NCBI RefSeq assembly: GCF_008727735.1
Contig: NZ_CP044227.1
Location: 1,054,001-1,118,000, forward strand
DNA: 64,000 nucleotides
From: Flintibacter sp. KGMB00164
GTDB lineage: Bacteria > Bacillota > Clostridia > Oscillospirales > Oscillospiraceae
Direction: 5' to 3'
The translations under genes were made by a program, and so were the position numbers. Position 1 is the first letter of the stretch. Every line of letters begins with the position of its first letter. Shown here in pieces: positions 15,401 through 24,683 of this stretch. The notes under the pieces are model-generated. The model worked only from the letters and a program-made list of their open reading frames with translations, was not told where the DNA came from and ran no database searches.

Positions 15401-16507
15401 ATGAATACCTATAAATTGCTGACCCCCGGTCCTTTGACCACTACCGATACTGTAAAGCGGGAGATGATGGTAGACCGCTGCACCTGGGATGATGACTACA
15501 AGGTGGTCACCCAGAAGATCCGCCGTCAGCTGCTGGAGCTGGCCCACGTCTCCGAGGATGACTACACCGCCGTGCTGATGCAGGGCAGCGGCACTTTCGG
15601 AGTGGAGAGCGTGCTTACCAGCGTGGTGGGTGACCAGGACAAGGTGCTTATCTGCTCCAACGGCGCCTATGGCAAGCGTATGACCGACATCTGTACCCAC
15701 AGCCGCGTTCCCTTTGTCCATTATGCCCAGGACTACGACAAGGTACCTGACGCCGCCCATGTGGCCCAGCTGCTGGCCCAGGACCCCTCCATCACTCACG
15801 TAGCCATGGTCCACAGCGAGACCACCAGCGGTATCCTCAACGATATCCAGTCGGTGGGCAAGGTGGTCCGGGATGCCGGCAAGACCTTTATCGTGGACGC
15901 GATGTCCTCCTTCGGTGGGGTAGATATCCCGGTGGCCGACTGGGGCATTGACTTCCTGGTGTCCAGCGCCAACAAGTGCATCCAGGGCGTGCCCGGCTTC
16001 TCTTTCATCCTGTGCCGCCGGGACAAGCTGCTGGCCAGCGAAGGCAAGGCCCGCTCCCTCTCTCTGGATCTGCTGGACCAGTGGAAGGGAATGGAAAAGG
16101 ACGGCAAGTGGCGCTTTACCTCTCCCACCCATGTGGTGCTGGCCTTCTCCAAGGCTCTGGATGAGCTGGCCCAGGAGGGTGGCATCCCCGCCCGGAGCCG
16201 CCGCTACACGGAAAATAACCGCCTGCTCATTGAAAAGATGCGCGCCATGGGCTTTGCTACCTACATTGATGGCAGCCACCAGGGTCCCATTATTACCACC
16301 TTCTTCTATCCCGCCGGTGTATCCTTCCGGTTTGAGGAGTTCTACCGCTACATCAAGGAGCGGGGCTACGCCATCTACCCGGGCAAACTGACCGAGATGG
16401 ATACCTTCCGCATCGGCAACATCGGGGAGATCTATCCCGAGGACATTGATAAGCTGACCGGCATCATTGCCGCCTTCCTGAAGGAGAGAAAGGAGCAGAT
16501 CGCATGA
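15401..16507 (+). CDS. phnW: 2-aminoethylphosphonate--pyruvate transaminase
   Basis: PLP-dependent fold-I aminotransferase (368 residues, normal length) that converts AEP plus pyruvate into phosphonoacetaldehyde plus alanine in the cytoplasm. It opens with KLLTPGPLTTTDTVK, has QGSGTFGVESVL for phosphate binding, FIVDAMSSFGGV with the PLP aspartate and SSANKCIQGVPGFSF with the PLP lysine. AAAGGAG precedes the ATG. It overlaps phnX by ATGA, so the two catabolic steps are co-translated. Confidence 0.93.
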   Translation: MNTYKLLTPGPLTTTDTVKREMMVDRCTWDDDYKVVTQKIRRQLLELAHVSEDDYTAVLMQGSGTFGVESVLTSVVGDQDKVLICSNGAYGKRMTDICTHSRVPFVHYAQDYDKVPDAAHVAQLLAQDPSITHVAMVHSETTSGILNDIQSVGKVVRDAGKTFIVDAMSSFGGVDIPVADWGIDFLVSSANKCIQGVPGFSFILCRRDKLLASEGKARSLSLDLLDQWKGMEKDGKWRFTSPTHVVLAFSKALDELAQEGGIPARSRRYTENNRLLIEKMRAMGFATYIDGSHQGPIITTFFYPAGVSFRFEEFYRYIKERGYAIYPGKLTEMDTFRIGNIGEIYPEDIDKLTGIIAAFLKERKEQIA

Positions 16508-17280
16508 TTGAAGCGGTAATTTTTGACTGGGCAGGCACTACGGTAGACTACGGCTGCTTTGCTCCTGTGAAGGCCTTCATGGAGGCTTTTGCCCACTACG
16601 GAGTGCCGGTTACTATGGAAGAGACCCGCAAGCCCATGGGTATGCTCAAGCGGGATCACATCCGCACCATGCTGCACATGGAGCGCATCGCCGCTGAGTG
16701 GAAGCGGGTCCATGGCCATGAGGCCACAGAGGAGGACGTGGACGCCGTGTATGCTCAGTTTGAGCCAAAGCTGTTCTCCATTCTGGACCAGTATGCCGAT
16801 CCCAAGCCCTTTGCGGTGGAGACGGCGGCCAAGCTGCGGGAGATGGGACTGAAGATCGGTTCCACCACCGGGTATACCGACGCGATGATGAATATTGTTG
16901 TGCCGAAAGCAGCTCAGCAGGGCTATGCTCCCGACTGTTGGGTCAGCCCCGACGGAGCAGAAGGAAAGGGCCGCCCCTATCCCTATATGATCTTTGCCAA
17001 TATGCAGAAGCTGGGTGTTACCTCAGTTCGAAATGTGGTGAAGGTGGGAGATACCATCTCCGACGTGAAAGAGGGTGTCAACGCCGGTGTTTGGACGGTG
17101 GGCGTTGTTGAGGGCAGCTCGGAGCTGGGGCTGAGCCAGGAGGAATTTGAGGCTCTGACTCCCCAGGAGCGGGAGGCTGCCTGCCGGAAGGTCGAGGAGA
17201 GCTTCCGGGAAGCGGGAGCCCAGTTTGTGATCCGAAATTTGTCTCAGCTGCCGGAGCTGATCTGTGCGCTGGGAAATTAA
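16504..17280 (+). CDS. phnX: phosphonoacetaldehyde hydrolase
   Basis: HAD-superfamily enzyme (258 residues) that cleaves the C-P bond of phosphonoacetaldehyde to acetaldehyde and phosphate. The nucleophile motif is FDWAGTTVDYG near the N terminus, where tryptophan-alanine after the aspartate is typical of PhnX, and the RKPMGMLKRDHI segment corresponds to the cap region carrying the Schiff-base lysine. The metal motif is VVKVGDTISDVKEG. It completes the AEP route and ends the operon before a hairpin. Confidence 0.93.
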   Translation: MIEAVIFDWAGTTVDYGCFAPVKAFMEAFAHYGVPVTMEETRKPMGMLKRDHIRTMLHMERIAAEWKRVHGHEATEEDVDAVYAQFEPKLFSILDQYADPKPFAVETAAKLREMGLKIGSTTGYTDAMMNIVVPKAAQQGYAPDCWVSPDGAEGKGRPYPYMIFANMQKLGVTSVRNVVKVGDTISDVKEGVNAGVWTVGVVEGSSELGLSQEEFEALTPQEREAACRKVEESFREAGAQFVIRNLSQLPELICALGN

Positions 17281-17291
17281 AAAACAGAAGT

Positions 17292-17337
17292 AAGGGCCGC
17301 ATTGCAGTCGGAATGTTCCGGCTGCAATACGGCCCTT
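17292..17337. terminator. bidirectional terminator between phnX and the sensor kinase
   Basis: A 16-bp stem with one mismatch (17292-17307 with 17322-17337) has a 14-base loop. On the reverse strand it runs into a T-tract (complement of 17279-17284), so it best serves the kinase gene that converges from the right, and probably phnX too. Confidence 0.65.
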
Positions 17338-17367
17338 TCGGCATTTGCATGGGATAACGTTTAAAGA

Positions 17368-18594
17368 CTATTTCAAATTGACGCGGAACCCGATCAGGCC
17401 CTCTTTTTTGTAGGCGGTAATAGTTCCACGATGGCTTTTGACAATGGATTGGGCGATAGACAGACCGACCCCAAAGCTGCCGGAAAAAGTACGTACCCGA
17501 TCGGCACGGTAGAATCGGTCAAACAGTCGCTCCAGCTCCAGACTGTCTACCTCAGCGTAGGTATTCTCCACCGTCAGGATGGGGTGCCGCCGCTGGTAGA
17601 GTCGGACTTGAATCTTGCCTCCGGCATCGCAGTATTTTACCGCGTTGTCCAGCAGAATAGCAGCCAGCTTGCGGATGAGCGCTTCATCTCCGTGGTAAGA
17701 GAGGGAGGGGGCAATGTCGCTGAAAAGGATATGGCCCCGCTCCTCAGCCAGATATTGAAATTCAGAGACGGTATCATTGATGGCACCGCTCAGATCAAAA
17801 TCAGCATAGAGAAGGCGGGCGTCGCTCTCATCCATACGGGACAGAGTAACCAGTTGGTTGATGAGCAGGCCCATACGCTCCCCCTCGCTGCGGATATCAT
17901 CCAACCATTCATTTTTTCCATATTCCGCTTCCAGAATATCCAGATTGGACAAGATCAGCGTAAGAGGAGTTTTCAGCTCGTGGTTGGCATCAGTGATAAA
18001 CTGCTTTTGTTTTTCATAGCCTTCCGCCACCGGACGTACTACCCGCTTGGAGATGATGACGGTCAAAGTCAGGATCAATACGGCACTTCCAAGCAGGATA
18101 AGAAATATCGTGAACAACATAAGGTTTGTTGTATTCTTGTACATGGTCCCGTTGACGAATACCAGAATCGCCCCATCTTCCGTAGAGGTGATTTTATAGC
18201 GGTATTCTGATACCCAGCCCCGCTCTTTTGTGCTGTTCATTGCCTGCGATGCGTAGTGCTCCACTTCCGACTGGGAAATCGTAGAAACGGAATCTATATT
18301 GACATCGGTTACTTCCTGCTGCTCGTTGAGCCAAACCGTAAAAAAGCGGGTGCTGAACCGGGTCTCTTCCGTAATGGCGTCGGTATAGAAAAATCGGGAA
18401 GGAGTATGCGGTTTAGAGGAATCAAACTCTGGGAAAAAACCGTTGTTTGCTGCGATGGTATCGGTGAGCATGTCCAAAGTCTGGTTCATCTGGACCCGGG
18501 TAAGAACTAAAAGCAGAGAAAGGATGATGGAAAACACGGCGAAAATGGAGATGGTGCTGATGCATATGAATTTCTTGCGCAGACCTCCAATCAC
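17368..18594 (-). CDS. two-component sensor histidine kinase
   Basis: Membrane kinase of 408 residues. Two helices (about 8-32 and 158-181) bracket an outside domain of some 125 residues with no family I recognise. HisKA contains H205 in TDANHELKTPLTLI; the ATPase half has LDNAVKYCD (N box) and GSFGVGLSIAQSIV (G box). It follows the response regulator with an ATGA overlap on the reverse strand. The pair is divergent from the TauE / aryl-sulfotransferase operon and probably controls it. Confidence 0.85.
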   Translation of the reverse strand: MIGGLRKKFICISTISIFAVFSIILSLLLVLTRVQMNQTLDMLTDTIAANNGFFPEFDSSKPHTPSRFFYTDAITEETRFSTRFFTVWLNEQQEVTDVNIDSVSTISQSEVEHYASQAMNSTKERGWVSEYRYKITSTEDGAILVFVNGTMYKNTTNLMLFTIFLILLGSAVLILTLTVIISKRVVRPVAEGYEKQKQFITDANHELKTPLTLILSNLDILEAEYGKNEWLDDIRSEGERMGLLINQLVTLSRMDESDARLLYADFDLSGAINDTVSEFQYLAEERGHILFSDIAPSLSYHGDEALIRKLAAILLDNAVKYCDAGGKIQVRLYQRRHPILTVENTYAEVDSLELERLFDRFYRADRVRTFSGSFGVGLSIAQSIVKSHRGTITAYKKEGLIGFRVNLK

Positions 18595-19265
18595 GGCTTG
18601 ACCTCCAGTACATAGCCGGCGTTGCGTATAAAGCGGATCTCCATGGGCGCTCCAATGGCGCTGATTTTCTTGCGCAGATTAGAGATGTGGACCCATACAA
18701 CGCTGGTGTCGACATTCGTATCCCATCCCCAGAGATGGGTGATAAAACGATCTGTTGGAATAATGGTCCCGGGAGCCTGCATCATCATTTCCAGAATTTG
18801 AAATTCCTTGCCGCTGAGAGTCTGGATCTTCTCCTGAAAGACCAGCTGGTAGGTGGAGCGGTTCAGGATAACGGAACCAATAGCAAGCAGATCGGGCAGA
18901 TAGGTGTCCTTTCGACGGAGCATGGCCCGGATCCGGGCCAAAAGCTCGGCGGTGGAAAAAGGTTTGGGCAGGTAGTCGTCTGCTCCAGCATCCAGACCCT
19001 CTACCCGCTGCGAAATTTCTGTGCGGGCGGTCAGGAACAGAGCCGGGGTTTTGATTCCATTCCGACGCAGAGTTTGCAGTACCTGCAGCCCGTCCAAGCC
19101 GGGCATCATAATGTCTAAAATCAGTCCGTCATACTCGCCGGTCTGTCCGTACTCCAGGGCGTCTTCTCCGTTAGATACGCCGTCTACACTGAAGCGATTG
19201 TGTTCCAAAATATGGACCAGCGATTTCAAAAGCTTGGGATCGTCTTCTGCTACCAGCAACTTCAT
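18591..19265 (-). CDS. OmpR-family response regulator
   Basis: DNA-binding partner of the kinase (224 residues). The receiver starts MKLLVAEDDPKLLKSL with the acidic pair, has the phospho-aspartate in GLILDIMMPGLDG and KPF in YLPKPFSTAE. The winged helix ends HISNLRKKISAIG...RNAGYVLEVKP. The start at 19265 has GGAGGTGAAG in front; the longer frame adds 12 residues with no ribosome site. Direct repeats of CTTTAG on both sides of the intergenic region are its likely targets. Confidence 0.85.
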   Translation of the reverse strand: MKLLVAEDDPKLLKSLVHILEHNRFSVDGVSNGEDALEYGQTGEYDGLILDIMMPGLDGLQVLQTLRRNGIKTPALFLTARTEISQRVEGLDAGADDYLPKPFSTAELLARIRAMLRRKDTYLPDLLAIGSVILNRSTYQLVFQEKIQTLSGKEFQILEMMMQAPGTIIPTDRFITHLWGWDTNVDTSVVWVHISNLRKKISAIGAPMEIRFIRNAGYVLEVKP

Positions 19266-19307
19266 GTTCTTCACCTCCGGTTGATAATGACATATAAACA
19301 TACTCCG

Positions 19308-19324
19308 CTAAAGACAACCTAAAG
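19308..19324 (-). promoter_or_regulatory. CTTTAG-N5-CTTTAG direct repeat facing the response regulator
   Basis: On the reverse strand two CTTTAG half sites 11 bases apart (forward CTAAAG at 19308-19313 and 19319-19324) lie about 45 bases before the regulator start. Head-to-tail hexamers one turn apart are typical of OmpR-family binding, so autoregulation is likely. Confidence 0.55.
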
Positions 19325-19391
19325 ATGGGCACGGAGAGGAAGCTCCCAGGACAAAAATCACGCAGCACCTGAGGCAAAAATCTGAGGGAAT

Positions 19392-19408
19392 CTTTAGCGG
19401 CACTTTAG
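19392..19408 (+). promoter_or_regulatory. CTTTAG-N5-CTTTAG direct repeat facing the TauE operon
   Basis: The same two hexamers (19392-19397, 19403-19408) occur with the same 5-base spacing but opposite direction, followed by a TGATATT stretch that could be a -10 box. The rest of the 355-base intergenic region (19266-19620) holds no gene. The leader to the TauE start is about 190 bases. Confidence 0.55.
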
Positions 19409-19620
19409 GTTCATTTGATATTTTGAATAAGCGGAAATGGGCACCCTGGCCGGAAAGACATAAGGCGGGGGCGGTAAAACTTATGCCTATTATATCTGCA
19501 AACGCGGCGGCTGTGCAACCAGGAACGAAACGTTGATGCCATATCTTCTGTATGAAGCGGACATGCATCTGAAAAGGAAAATAATTTTACCCCTGCCGCG
19601 GCAGAAGGGAGAACCGTGAT

Positions 19621-20397
19621 TTGAGTGAGGTCTGTTTTGAAATTCTGATCTGTTTTTTGGCCGGAGCAGGCGCAGGGTTGGGAACCGGATTTGCCGGACT
19701 GAGTGCCGCCACAGTAATCACCCCCATGCTGGTGGCTTTCTTGCATCTTCCTGCTTACCAGGCCATTGGAATTGCGCTGGCCAGCGATGTGCTGGCCAGT
19801 GCGGCAAGTGCCCGAACCTATGCAAAAAATGGCTGTGTTGACATAAAAAATGGCATGGTCATGATGGCTGGGGTGCTGAGCATGACAGTAGTGGGAAGCT
19901 GGTTGTCCTCCTATGTGGAGAGCGGTACTCTGGGGGGCTTCTCCATTTTTATGACCTGGATTCTGGGAATAAGATTTTTGTTCTTCCCTATCTTGGAGCC
20001 GAAAAATACCATGCTCCGGCGTTCCAGTATGCAGAAAGTATGTGCGGGGGCAGCCGGAGGGGCGTTGGTGGGATTGATTTGCGGCTTCTTCGGAGCGGGC
20101 GGCGGAATGATGATGCTCATGGTCCTAACCATGCTGTTGGGATATGAACTGAAAACAGCGGTGGGGACCAGTGTGTTTGTCATGACATTCTCTGCGCTGA
20201 CAGGAGCAATCAGCCATTTTGCACTGGGGGATACTCCGCCAATCAGATTGCTGATTTTATGTATGATTTTTACCTTGATCTGGGCGCAGGCATCTGCTAA
20301 AATTGCGGCCCGGTCCAGTCCTCTTGCACTGAACCGGTGGACGGGAATGATCCTGACCTCGTTGGGAACGCTCCTTCTGGTAGTCAATGTTCTTTAG
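19621..20397 (+). CDS. TauE/SafE-family membrane exporter
   Basis: Polytopic membrane protein (258 residues, about 8 helices) of the TauE/SafE (DUF81) family. It has glycine-rich paired repeats: AGAGAGLGTGFAGLSAATVITPML in the first half and GLICGFFGAGGGMMMLMVLTMLLGYELKTAVGTSVFVM in the second (each quoted in part: GTGFAGLS, GFFGAGGGMM, KTAVGTS). The family moves sulfite, sulfonates or other anions outward. The start is TTG 19621 with AAGGGA at 19606; an earlier GTG is closed by a stop. A sulfotransferase follows, so a sulfur anion is a sensible but unproven substrate. Confidence 0.75.
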   Translation: MSEVCFEILICFLAGAGAGLGTGFAGLSAATVITPMLVAFLHLPAYQAIGIALASDVLASAASARTYAKNGCVDIKNGMVMMAGVLSMTVVGSWLSSYVESGTLGGFSIFMTWILGIRFLFFPILEPKNTMLRRSSMQKVCAGAAGGALVGLICGFFGAGGGMMMLMVLTMLLGYELKTAVGTSVFVMTFSALTGAISHFALGDTPPIRLLILCMIFTLIWAQASAKIAARSSPLALNRWTGMILTSLGTLLLVVNVL

Positions 20398-20419
20398 AGT
20401 GAAGCGAAAGGTGAAGCTT

Positions 20420-22189
20420 ATGTTGACAAAGAAAAAGAGAACCATCCTTCTGGTGGTCATTGCAGCTGTGGCATTACTGGTCGTTTTGATTCCTTTTTTG
20501 GTCATGAAGATCTCCAAGGCCTTTACCGCACAGGAACAGGCGGTGCGTACAGACTGGTCCTTTGATACCGGCAATGTGGTCGACCAAAGCGCAGAGTGGA
20601 ATGTTGACATTACGCAAGCCAATCTTGGAGACGGGCTAAACGCCCTTCAGCTGGTGCCTCAAGATATCCAGTCCGAAGGATTTACTTACTATGACCTGGG
20701 GGTGCAGCAGCGTCTGCACCAGGTAATTGAAGAACTGAAATCTTTGAACGATGTCACCTGGTCAGCTTCCCAGCCCTTGACCATCTTAAATCCCTATGGA
20801 ACTGGGAGCAATGGCCTGTATTTCTATTTTGAAACGGAAGTGGAGGCGAAAATCAACTATACCATTCACGTGCCGGACAGTGATGTCCCGGACTATACGG
20901 CTCAGGCGGCCGATATATCCGGTGAGGAATACTCCAAGACCCATGAGTTTCAGATGATTGGGCTTGTACCCGGAGAGATCAACGAGGTTACGATGACAGT
21001 CACCGGCAGTTGGGGCAATACGAGACAGGTGGTCCATTTCACCGTTGAAATGCCTGGGACAAAGTCCGGGTATGCCACCCGATTGGAGGTGACGCAGGGA
21101 AGTTCCGATCAGGAACAGACGGATGGCCTGTTTGCCATGATGCGGGTGAATGGCTATCTGGGATACGGGTTCTTTTTTGATAACGACGGAATTTTGCGTT
21201 ACGAGATGGTGCTGGAAGGTTACGGGCTGGACCGGCTGCTGTTTTATGGAAATGAGATCATAACCTGTGTGTCTTCTTCCAAGCTTGCAAGGATCAACGG
21301 ATTGGGGCAGGTGACCCAGATTTATGAATTGGGTGATTATGACCTGCACCACGATATTGGGTTCGGCGCAGAGGGAGAGGTGCTTGCCCTGGCAGAGGAG
21401 CGGGGAAATGAAACGGTGGAGGACCGTTTGCTTTCCATCGATCTGGAGACGGGACAAGTTACGGAACGGATCAATTTCAGTACATTGATGGAGCCCTACT
21501 ATGAGACGACCCGGGAAGTTGGTCCCAGTGACGCGTTTTTCTGGCAGGCTGGGGAACGGGATTGGATCCACCTGAACAGCTTGGTGTACCTTGCGGAGGA
21601 AGACAGCGTGATCCTCTCCTCCCGAGAGACATCCACGATTATAAAAGTAACGAACCTACATGATGGGCCGGAAATTGAATGGTTATTGGGGGATGAGAGC
21701 GTCTGGCAGGATACCTCTTACAGCGAGAAATGCCTGACACAGGAGGGGGACTTTGTGCCCCAGTACGGCCAGCACTGTGTGGAGTACTATGCGGATGGAG
21801 AAGAGGACGGGGTGTATTACCTATCCCTGTATAACAACAACTATTGGTCCACAAACAGCCGCGATGTAACGCTGGAACTGGAGGAGAGCGTAAGCACAGA
21901 ACTCTATGGCTCCGGCGGGATTGCCAGCCAAGTCTATGTCTATCGCATCGATGAAAACGAAGGGACCTATTCCTTGCAGTCCAGCTTTGATGTGCCCTAC
22001 TCCAGCATCGTGTCCAACGGTTCGCTTTGTGAAGACAGCGATCACTGGGTCGTCAACAGCGGCATGGCCATGGTATTTGGCGAGTACGACGAGGACGGCG
22101 TACTGATCCGACAGTATGAGTATGAATGCACTATGCAGAATTACCGCACGTTCAAGTATGATATGGACCTGTGGCTTTGGAATGAGTAG
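20420..22189 (+). CDS. aryl-sulfate sulfotransferase (ASST family)
   Basis: A 589-residue protein with an N-terminal membrane anchor (about 6-29), so the enzyme acts outside the membrane. The ASST beta-propeller family is indicated by DLHHDIGFGAEGEVL, DWIHLNSLVYLAEEDSVILSSRETSTIIKV (key H in WIHLNS, then SSR) and IEWLLGD. Such enzymes move sulfate between phenolic compounds without PAPS through a histidine intermediate. ATG 20420 is preferred because GGTGAAG precedes it and MLTKKKRTI is a normal signal-anchor start. It follows the TauE exporter by 22 bases. The donor and acceptor phenols are unknown. Confidence 0.75.
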   Translation: MLTKKKRTILLVVIAAVALLVVLIPFLVMKISKAFTAQEQAVRTDWSFDTGNVVDQSAEWNVDITQANLGDGLNALQLVPQDIQSEGFTYYDLGVQQRLHQVIEELKSLNDVTWSASQPLTILNPYGTGSNGLYFYFETEVEAKINYTIHVPDSDVPDYTAQAADISGEEYSKTHEFQMIGLVPGEINEVTMTVTGSWGNTRQVVHFTVEMPGTKSGYATRLEVTQGSSDQEQTDGLFAMMRVNGYLGYGFFFDNDGILRYEMVLEGYGLDRLLFYGNEIITCVSSSKLARINGLGQVTQIYELGDYDLHHDIGFGAEGEVLALAEERGNETVEDRLLSIDLETGQVTERINFSTLMEPYYETTREVGPSDAFFWQAGERDWIHLNSLVYLAEEDSVILSSRETSTIIKVTNLHDGPEIEWLLGDESVWQDTSYSEKCLTQEGDFVPQYGQHCVEYYADGEEDGVYYLSLYNNNYWSTNSRDVTLELEESVSTELYGSGGIASQVYVYRIDENEGTYSLQSSFDVPYSSIVSNGSLCEDSDHWVVNSGMAMVFGEYDEDGVLIRQYEYECTMQNYRTFKYDMDLWLWNE

Positions 22190-22234
22190 TCCCAATTCAA
22201 AGGGGCAGGGCTCAAAAGAGTGGAGGGGAAAAGG

Positions 22235-22846
22235 ATGAATGATCCCTATCGCGTACTTGGAGTTTCCAGGGATGCTTCCGAAGAGGAAATCAAAAAGGCT
22301 TACCGGAAGCTGGCTAAACAGTATCATCCTGATCTGAACCCGGGCAACGAAGAGGCTGCAAAGAAAATGAACGAGATCAATGCGGCTTATGAGCAGATCA
22401 AAAATCCCGGTCAGACCAATTCTGCCTATGGCTACGGAGGGCAGGGAGGATATGGCGGTTCTTCCGGCAGCAGGGAACAGGGGACATGGTACGGTCAGGC
22501 ATACGGAGAATCCTCAGACGAATTTTTTGATCCCTTTGGCTGGAATGGGCGGCAGGGCAGAGCGCCGGTGTTCCGCAAGTCGGCCTTGCTCTATATCTTG
22601 GCAGCGTTCCTGCTGCTGAATCTCCTTTCCTCCTTTTTGACCCGCTCTGCTTACTCCCAGGCCCAGGAACAGTTGGGATGGCAGATGGAGCAGTTTGAAC
22701 AATACCAGCAGATGTTCCCGGATGAGTTTCCAAATCAGCAGACACAGCCGGATGAGGACAGGCCGCAGGAGAATGACACAGCCCAGGACGGTGCAATGGG
22801 AGAGAGCCCGTTTATGCCCTTCCAGGGAACGGAGAATCTGCCGTAA
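22235..22846 (+). CDS. membrane-anchored J-domain protein
   Basis: A 203-residue co-chaperone. A J domain occupies residues 1-65 with the invariant HPD at 31-33; a Gly/Tyr-rich linker (about 64-90) and one transmembrane helix (about 116-135) follow, then a glutamine-rich acidic tail. There is no zinc-finger or substrate-binding domain, so this is a class III J protein that places an Hsp70 at the membrane. ATG 22235 has GGAGGGG upstream. Its partner is presumably the short DnaK-like gene that starts 48 bases later. Confidence 0.8.
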   Translation: MNDPYRVLGVSRDASEEEIKKAYRKLAKQYHPDLNPGNEEAAKKMNEINAAYEQIKNPGQTNSAYGYGGQGGYGGSSGSREQGTWYGQAYGESSDEFFDPFGWNGRQGRAPVFRKSALLYILAAFLLLNLLSSFLTRSAYSQAQEQLGWQMEQFEQYQQMFPDEFPNQQTQPDEDRPQENDTAQDGAMGESPFMPFQGTENLP

Positions 22847-22894
22847 TACACCTTTGGCAGAGGATAAAATCAAAGGACAAAGGAGCACAGTAAT

Positions 22895-24601
22895 ATGGCT
22901 AGAATCATCGGGATAGATCTGGGTACCACCAACTCTTGCGTGGCGGTATGTGAGGGAACCGAGCCGGTCATTATCCCCAATGCGCAGGGAGGACGGACTA
23001 CACCTTCCATCGTTGCCTTTTCCAAAACGGGAGAGCGGCTGATCGGTGATCCGGCAAAGCGGCAGGCGGTCACCAATCCGGAACGGACCATCCAGTCCAT
23101 CAAACGGGACATGGGAACCGACCGAAAAATCTATGTGGACGGGAAATGCTATACACCGGAACAGATCTCTGCCATGATCCTGCAGCAGTTGAAGGCAGAT
23201 GCGGAAAGTTATCTTGGCGAGCCGGTGACAGACGCTGTCATCACAGTGCCCGCTTATTTTACCGATTCACAGCGGCAAGCGACAAAAGACGCCGGGACAA
23301 TTGCCGGGCTCAATGTGCAGAGAATCATCAATGAGCCCACTGCCGCCGCGCTTGCCTATGGGATCGATAAGGAAGAACCCCAGATTATCATGGTATATGA
23401 CCTGGGAGGCGGGACCTTTGATGTATCCATTCTGGACATCGACGGCGGAGTTATCGAGGTCCTTGCCACTTCAGGCAACAATCATCTGGGCGGCGATGAT
23501 TTTGACCAGTGTATCAGTGACTGGCTGGTAAAAGAGTTCAAGAAAGAACATAAAATCGATCTCTCAAAGGATATGCTTGCCATGCAGCGCATCCGGGAAG
23601 GGGCGGAGAAAGCAAAGATTGAGCTGTCCAGCATGGTAACCACACAAATCAGCATTCCCTTTATCGCCACGGGAAAACAGGGAGCGGTCCATCTGGAGCA
23701 GACTCTGAGCCGGACAAAATTTAATGAGCTGACAGATCATTTGGTTCGTCAGACAATAGAACCTGTGAAAGCGGCTCTGGCGGACTCCAATCTGTCTGTG
23801 CAGCAGATCAGCAAAGTGTTGATGGTGGGCGGTTCCAGTCGTATTCCTGCGGTGCAGCAGGCAGTCAAAGATCTCATTGGGAAAGAACCATTCCGAGGAA
23901 TCAATCCGGATGAGTGCGTGGCGATGGGAGCCTGCCTGCAGGGCGGCGTGCTGATGGGGGCGGTGAAGGGACTGCTGCTGGTAGACGTTACGCCCCTTTC
24001 ACTGGGAATTGAAACAGTGGGCGGTGTGTGTACTAGATTGATTGAGCGCAATACCTCCATTCCCATTACTAAAAGTCAGATTTTTACCACGGCAGCCAGC
24101 TTTCAATCCTCAGTAGAAATCCATGTTCTGCAGGGAGAGCGGCCCATGGCCCGGCAAAATAAAAGCCTGGGAAAGTTCAAACTGCATGGTATTCGCCGGG
24201 CTCCCCGGGGAGTTCCACAAATCGAGGTCACTTTTGCTATCGACGCCAATGGAATTGTCAACGTGTCGGCAAAAGACCTGGATACCGGGAAGCGCCAGGA
24301 AATTACCATTCAAGGGTCGGGTAATTTGAGCCGGGAAGAAGTTGAGCGCTGCATCAAAGAGGCACAGCGCTATGCGGAGGATGACGCCCGGGCCAGGACT
24401 GAGGTTCAAGCAGCTGAGCATTTGGAAACATTGATGTATCGCAGTCAGGAGATTCGGAAGAAGGCTGATAAAGAGCAGAAAAAGCGGTTGGATGAATTGG
24501 TGAAAAGAGGAAAACACGCGTTAAAGCATAAAGATTCTCAACAGATCAAAGAAATCGCTTGTGAACTGGAGAAATTTCTGAATAAGGCAGGCCGCGCTTA
24601 G
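22895..24601 (+). CDS. short DnaK-like Hsp70 chaperone
   Basis: Hsp70 of 568 residues, shorter than the usual 610-640 because the helical lid is cut down and the acidic tail is missing. The ATPase domain shows [28 protein letters not shown] and [25 protein letters not shown] is normal. The substrate domain includes [14 protein letters not shown], and the short lid ends in a lysine-rich coiled segment. GrpE and HrcA, usual neighbours of housekeeping dnaK, are absent, so this is probably an accessory Hsp70 serving the J protein and perhaps the exported sulfotransferase. Confidence 0.85.
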   Translation: MARIIGIDLGTTNSCVAVCEGTEPVIIPNAQGGRTTPSIVAFSKTGERLIGDPAKRQAVTNPERTIQSIKRDMGTDRKIYVDGKCYTPEQISAMILQQLKADAESYLGEPVTDAVITVPAYFTDSQRQATKDAGTIAGLNVQRIINEPTAAALAYGIDKEEPQIIMVYDLGGGTFDVSILDIDGGVIEVLATSGNNHLGGDDFDQCISDWLVKEFKKEHKIDLSKDMLAMQRIREGAEKAKIELSSMVTTQISIPFIATGKQGAVHLEQTLSRTKFNELTDHLVRQTIEPVKAALADSNLSVQQISKVLMVGGSSRIPAVQQAVKDLIGKEPFRGINPDECVAMGACLQGGVLMGAVKGLLLVDVTPLSLGIETVGGVCTRLIERNTSIPITKSQIFTTAASFQSSVEIHVLQGERPMARQNKSLGKFKLHGIRRAPRGVPQIEVTFAIDANGIVNVSAKDLDTGKRQEITIQGSGNLSREEVERCIKEAQRYAEDDARARTEVQAAEHLETLMYRSQEIRKKADKEQKKRLDELVKRGKHALKHKDSQQIKEIACELEKFLNKAGRA

Positions 24602-24624
24602 AGGTCTCCGTTCCTGTAATGCGA

Positions 24625-24663
24625 TTTAAAGAGGGCCGCACAATTTGTGCGGCCCTCTTTAAA
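24625..24663. terminator. bidirectional terminator between dnaK-like and cobA-hemD genes
   Basis: A 39-base perfect palindrome, with GAGGGCCGCACAA in its left arm, is flanked by TTTAAA ends so that both converging transcripts finish in a T-rich stretch. Confidence 0.8.
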
Positions 24664-24683
24664 TAAGTGGTCAAACGGTCTTT

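Noticed and set aside
22895-24601. The housekeeping dnaK operon
   Set aside because: No hrcA, grpE or zinc-finger dnaJ next to it and the lid is short, so an accessory Hsp70 is more likely.
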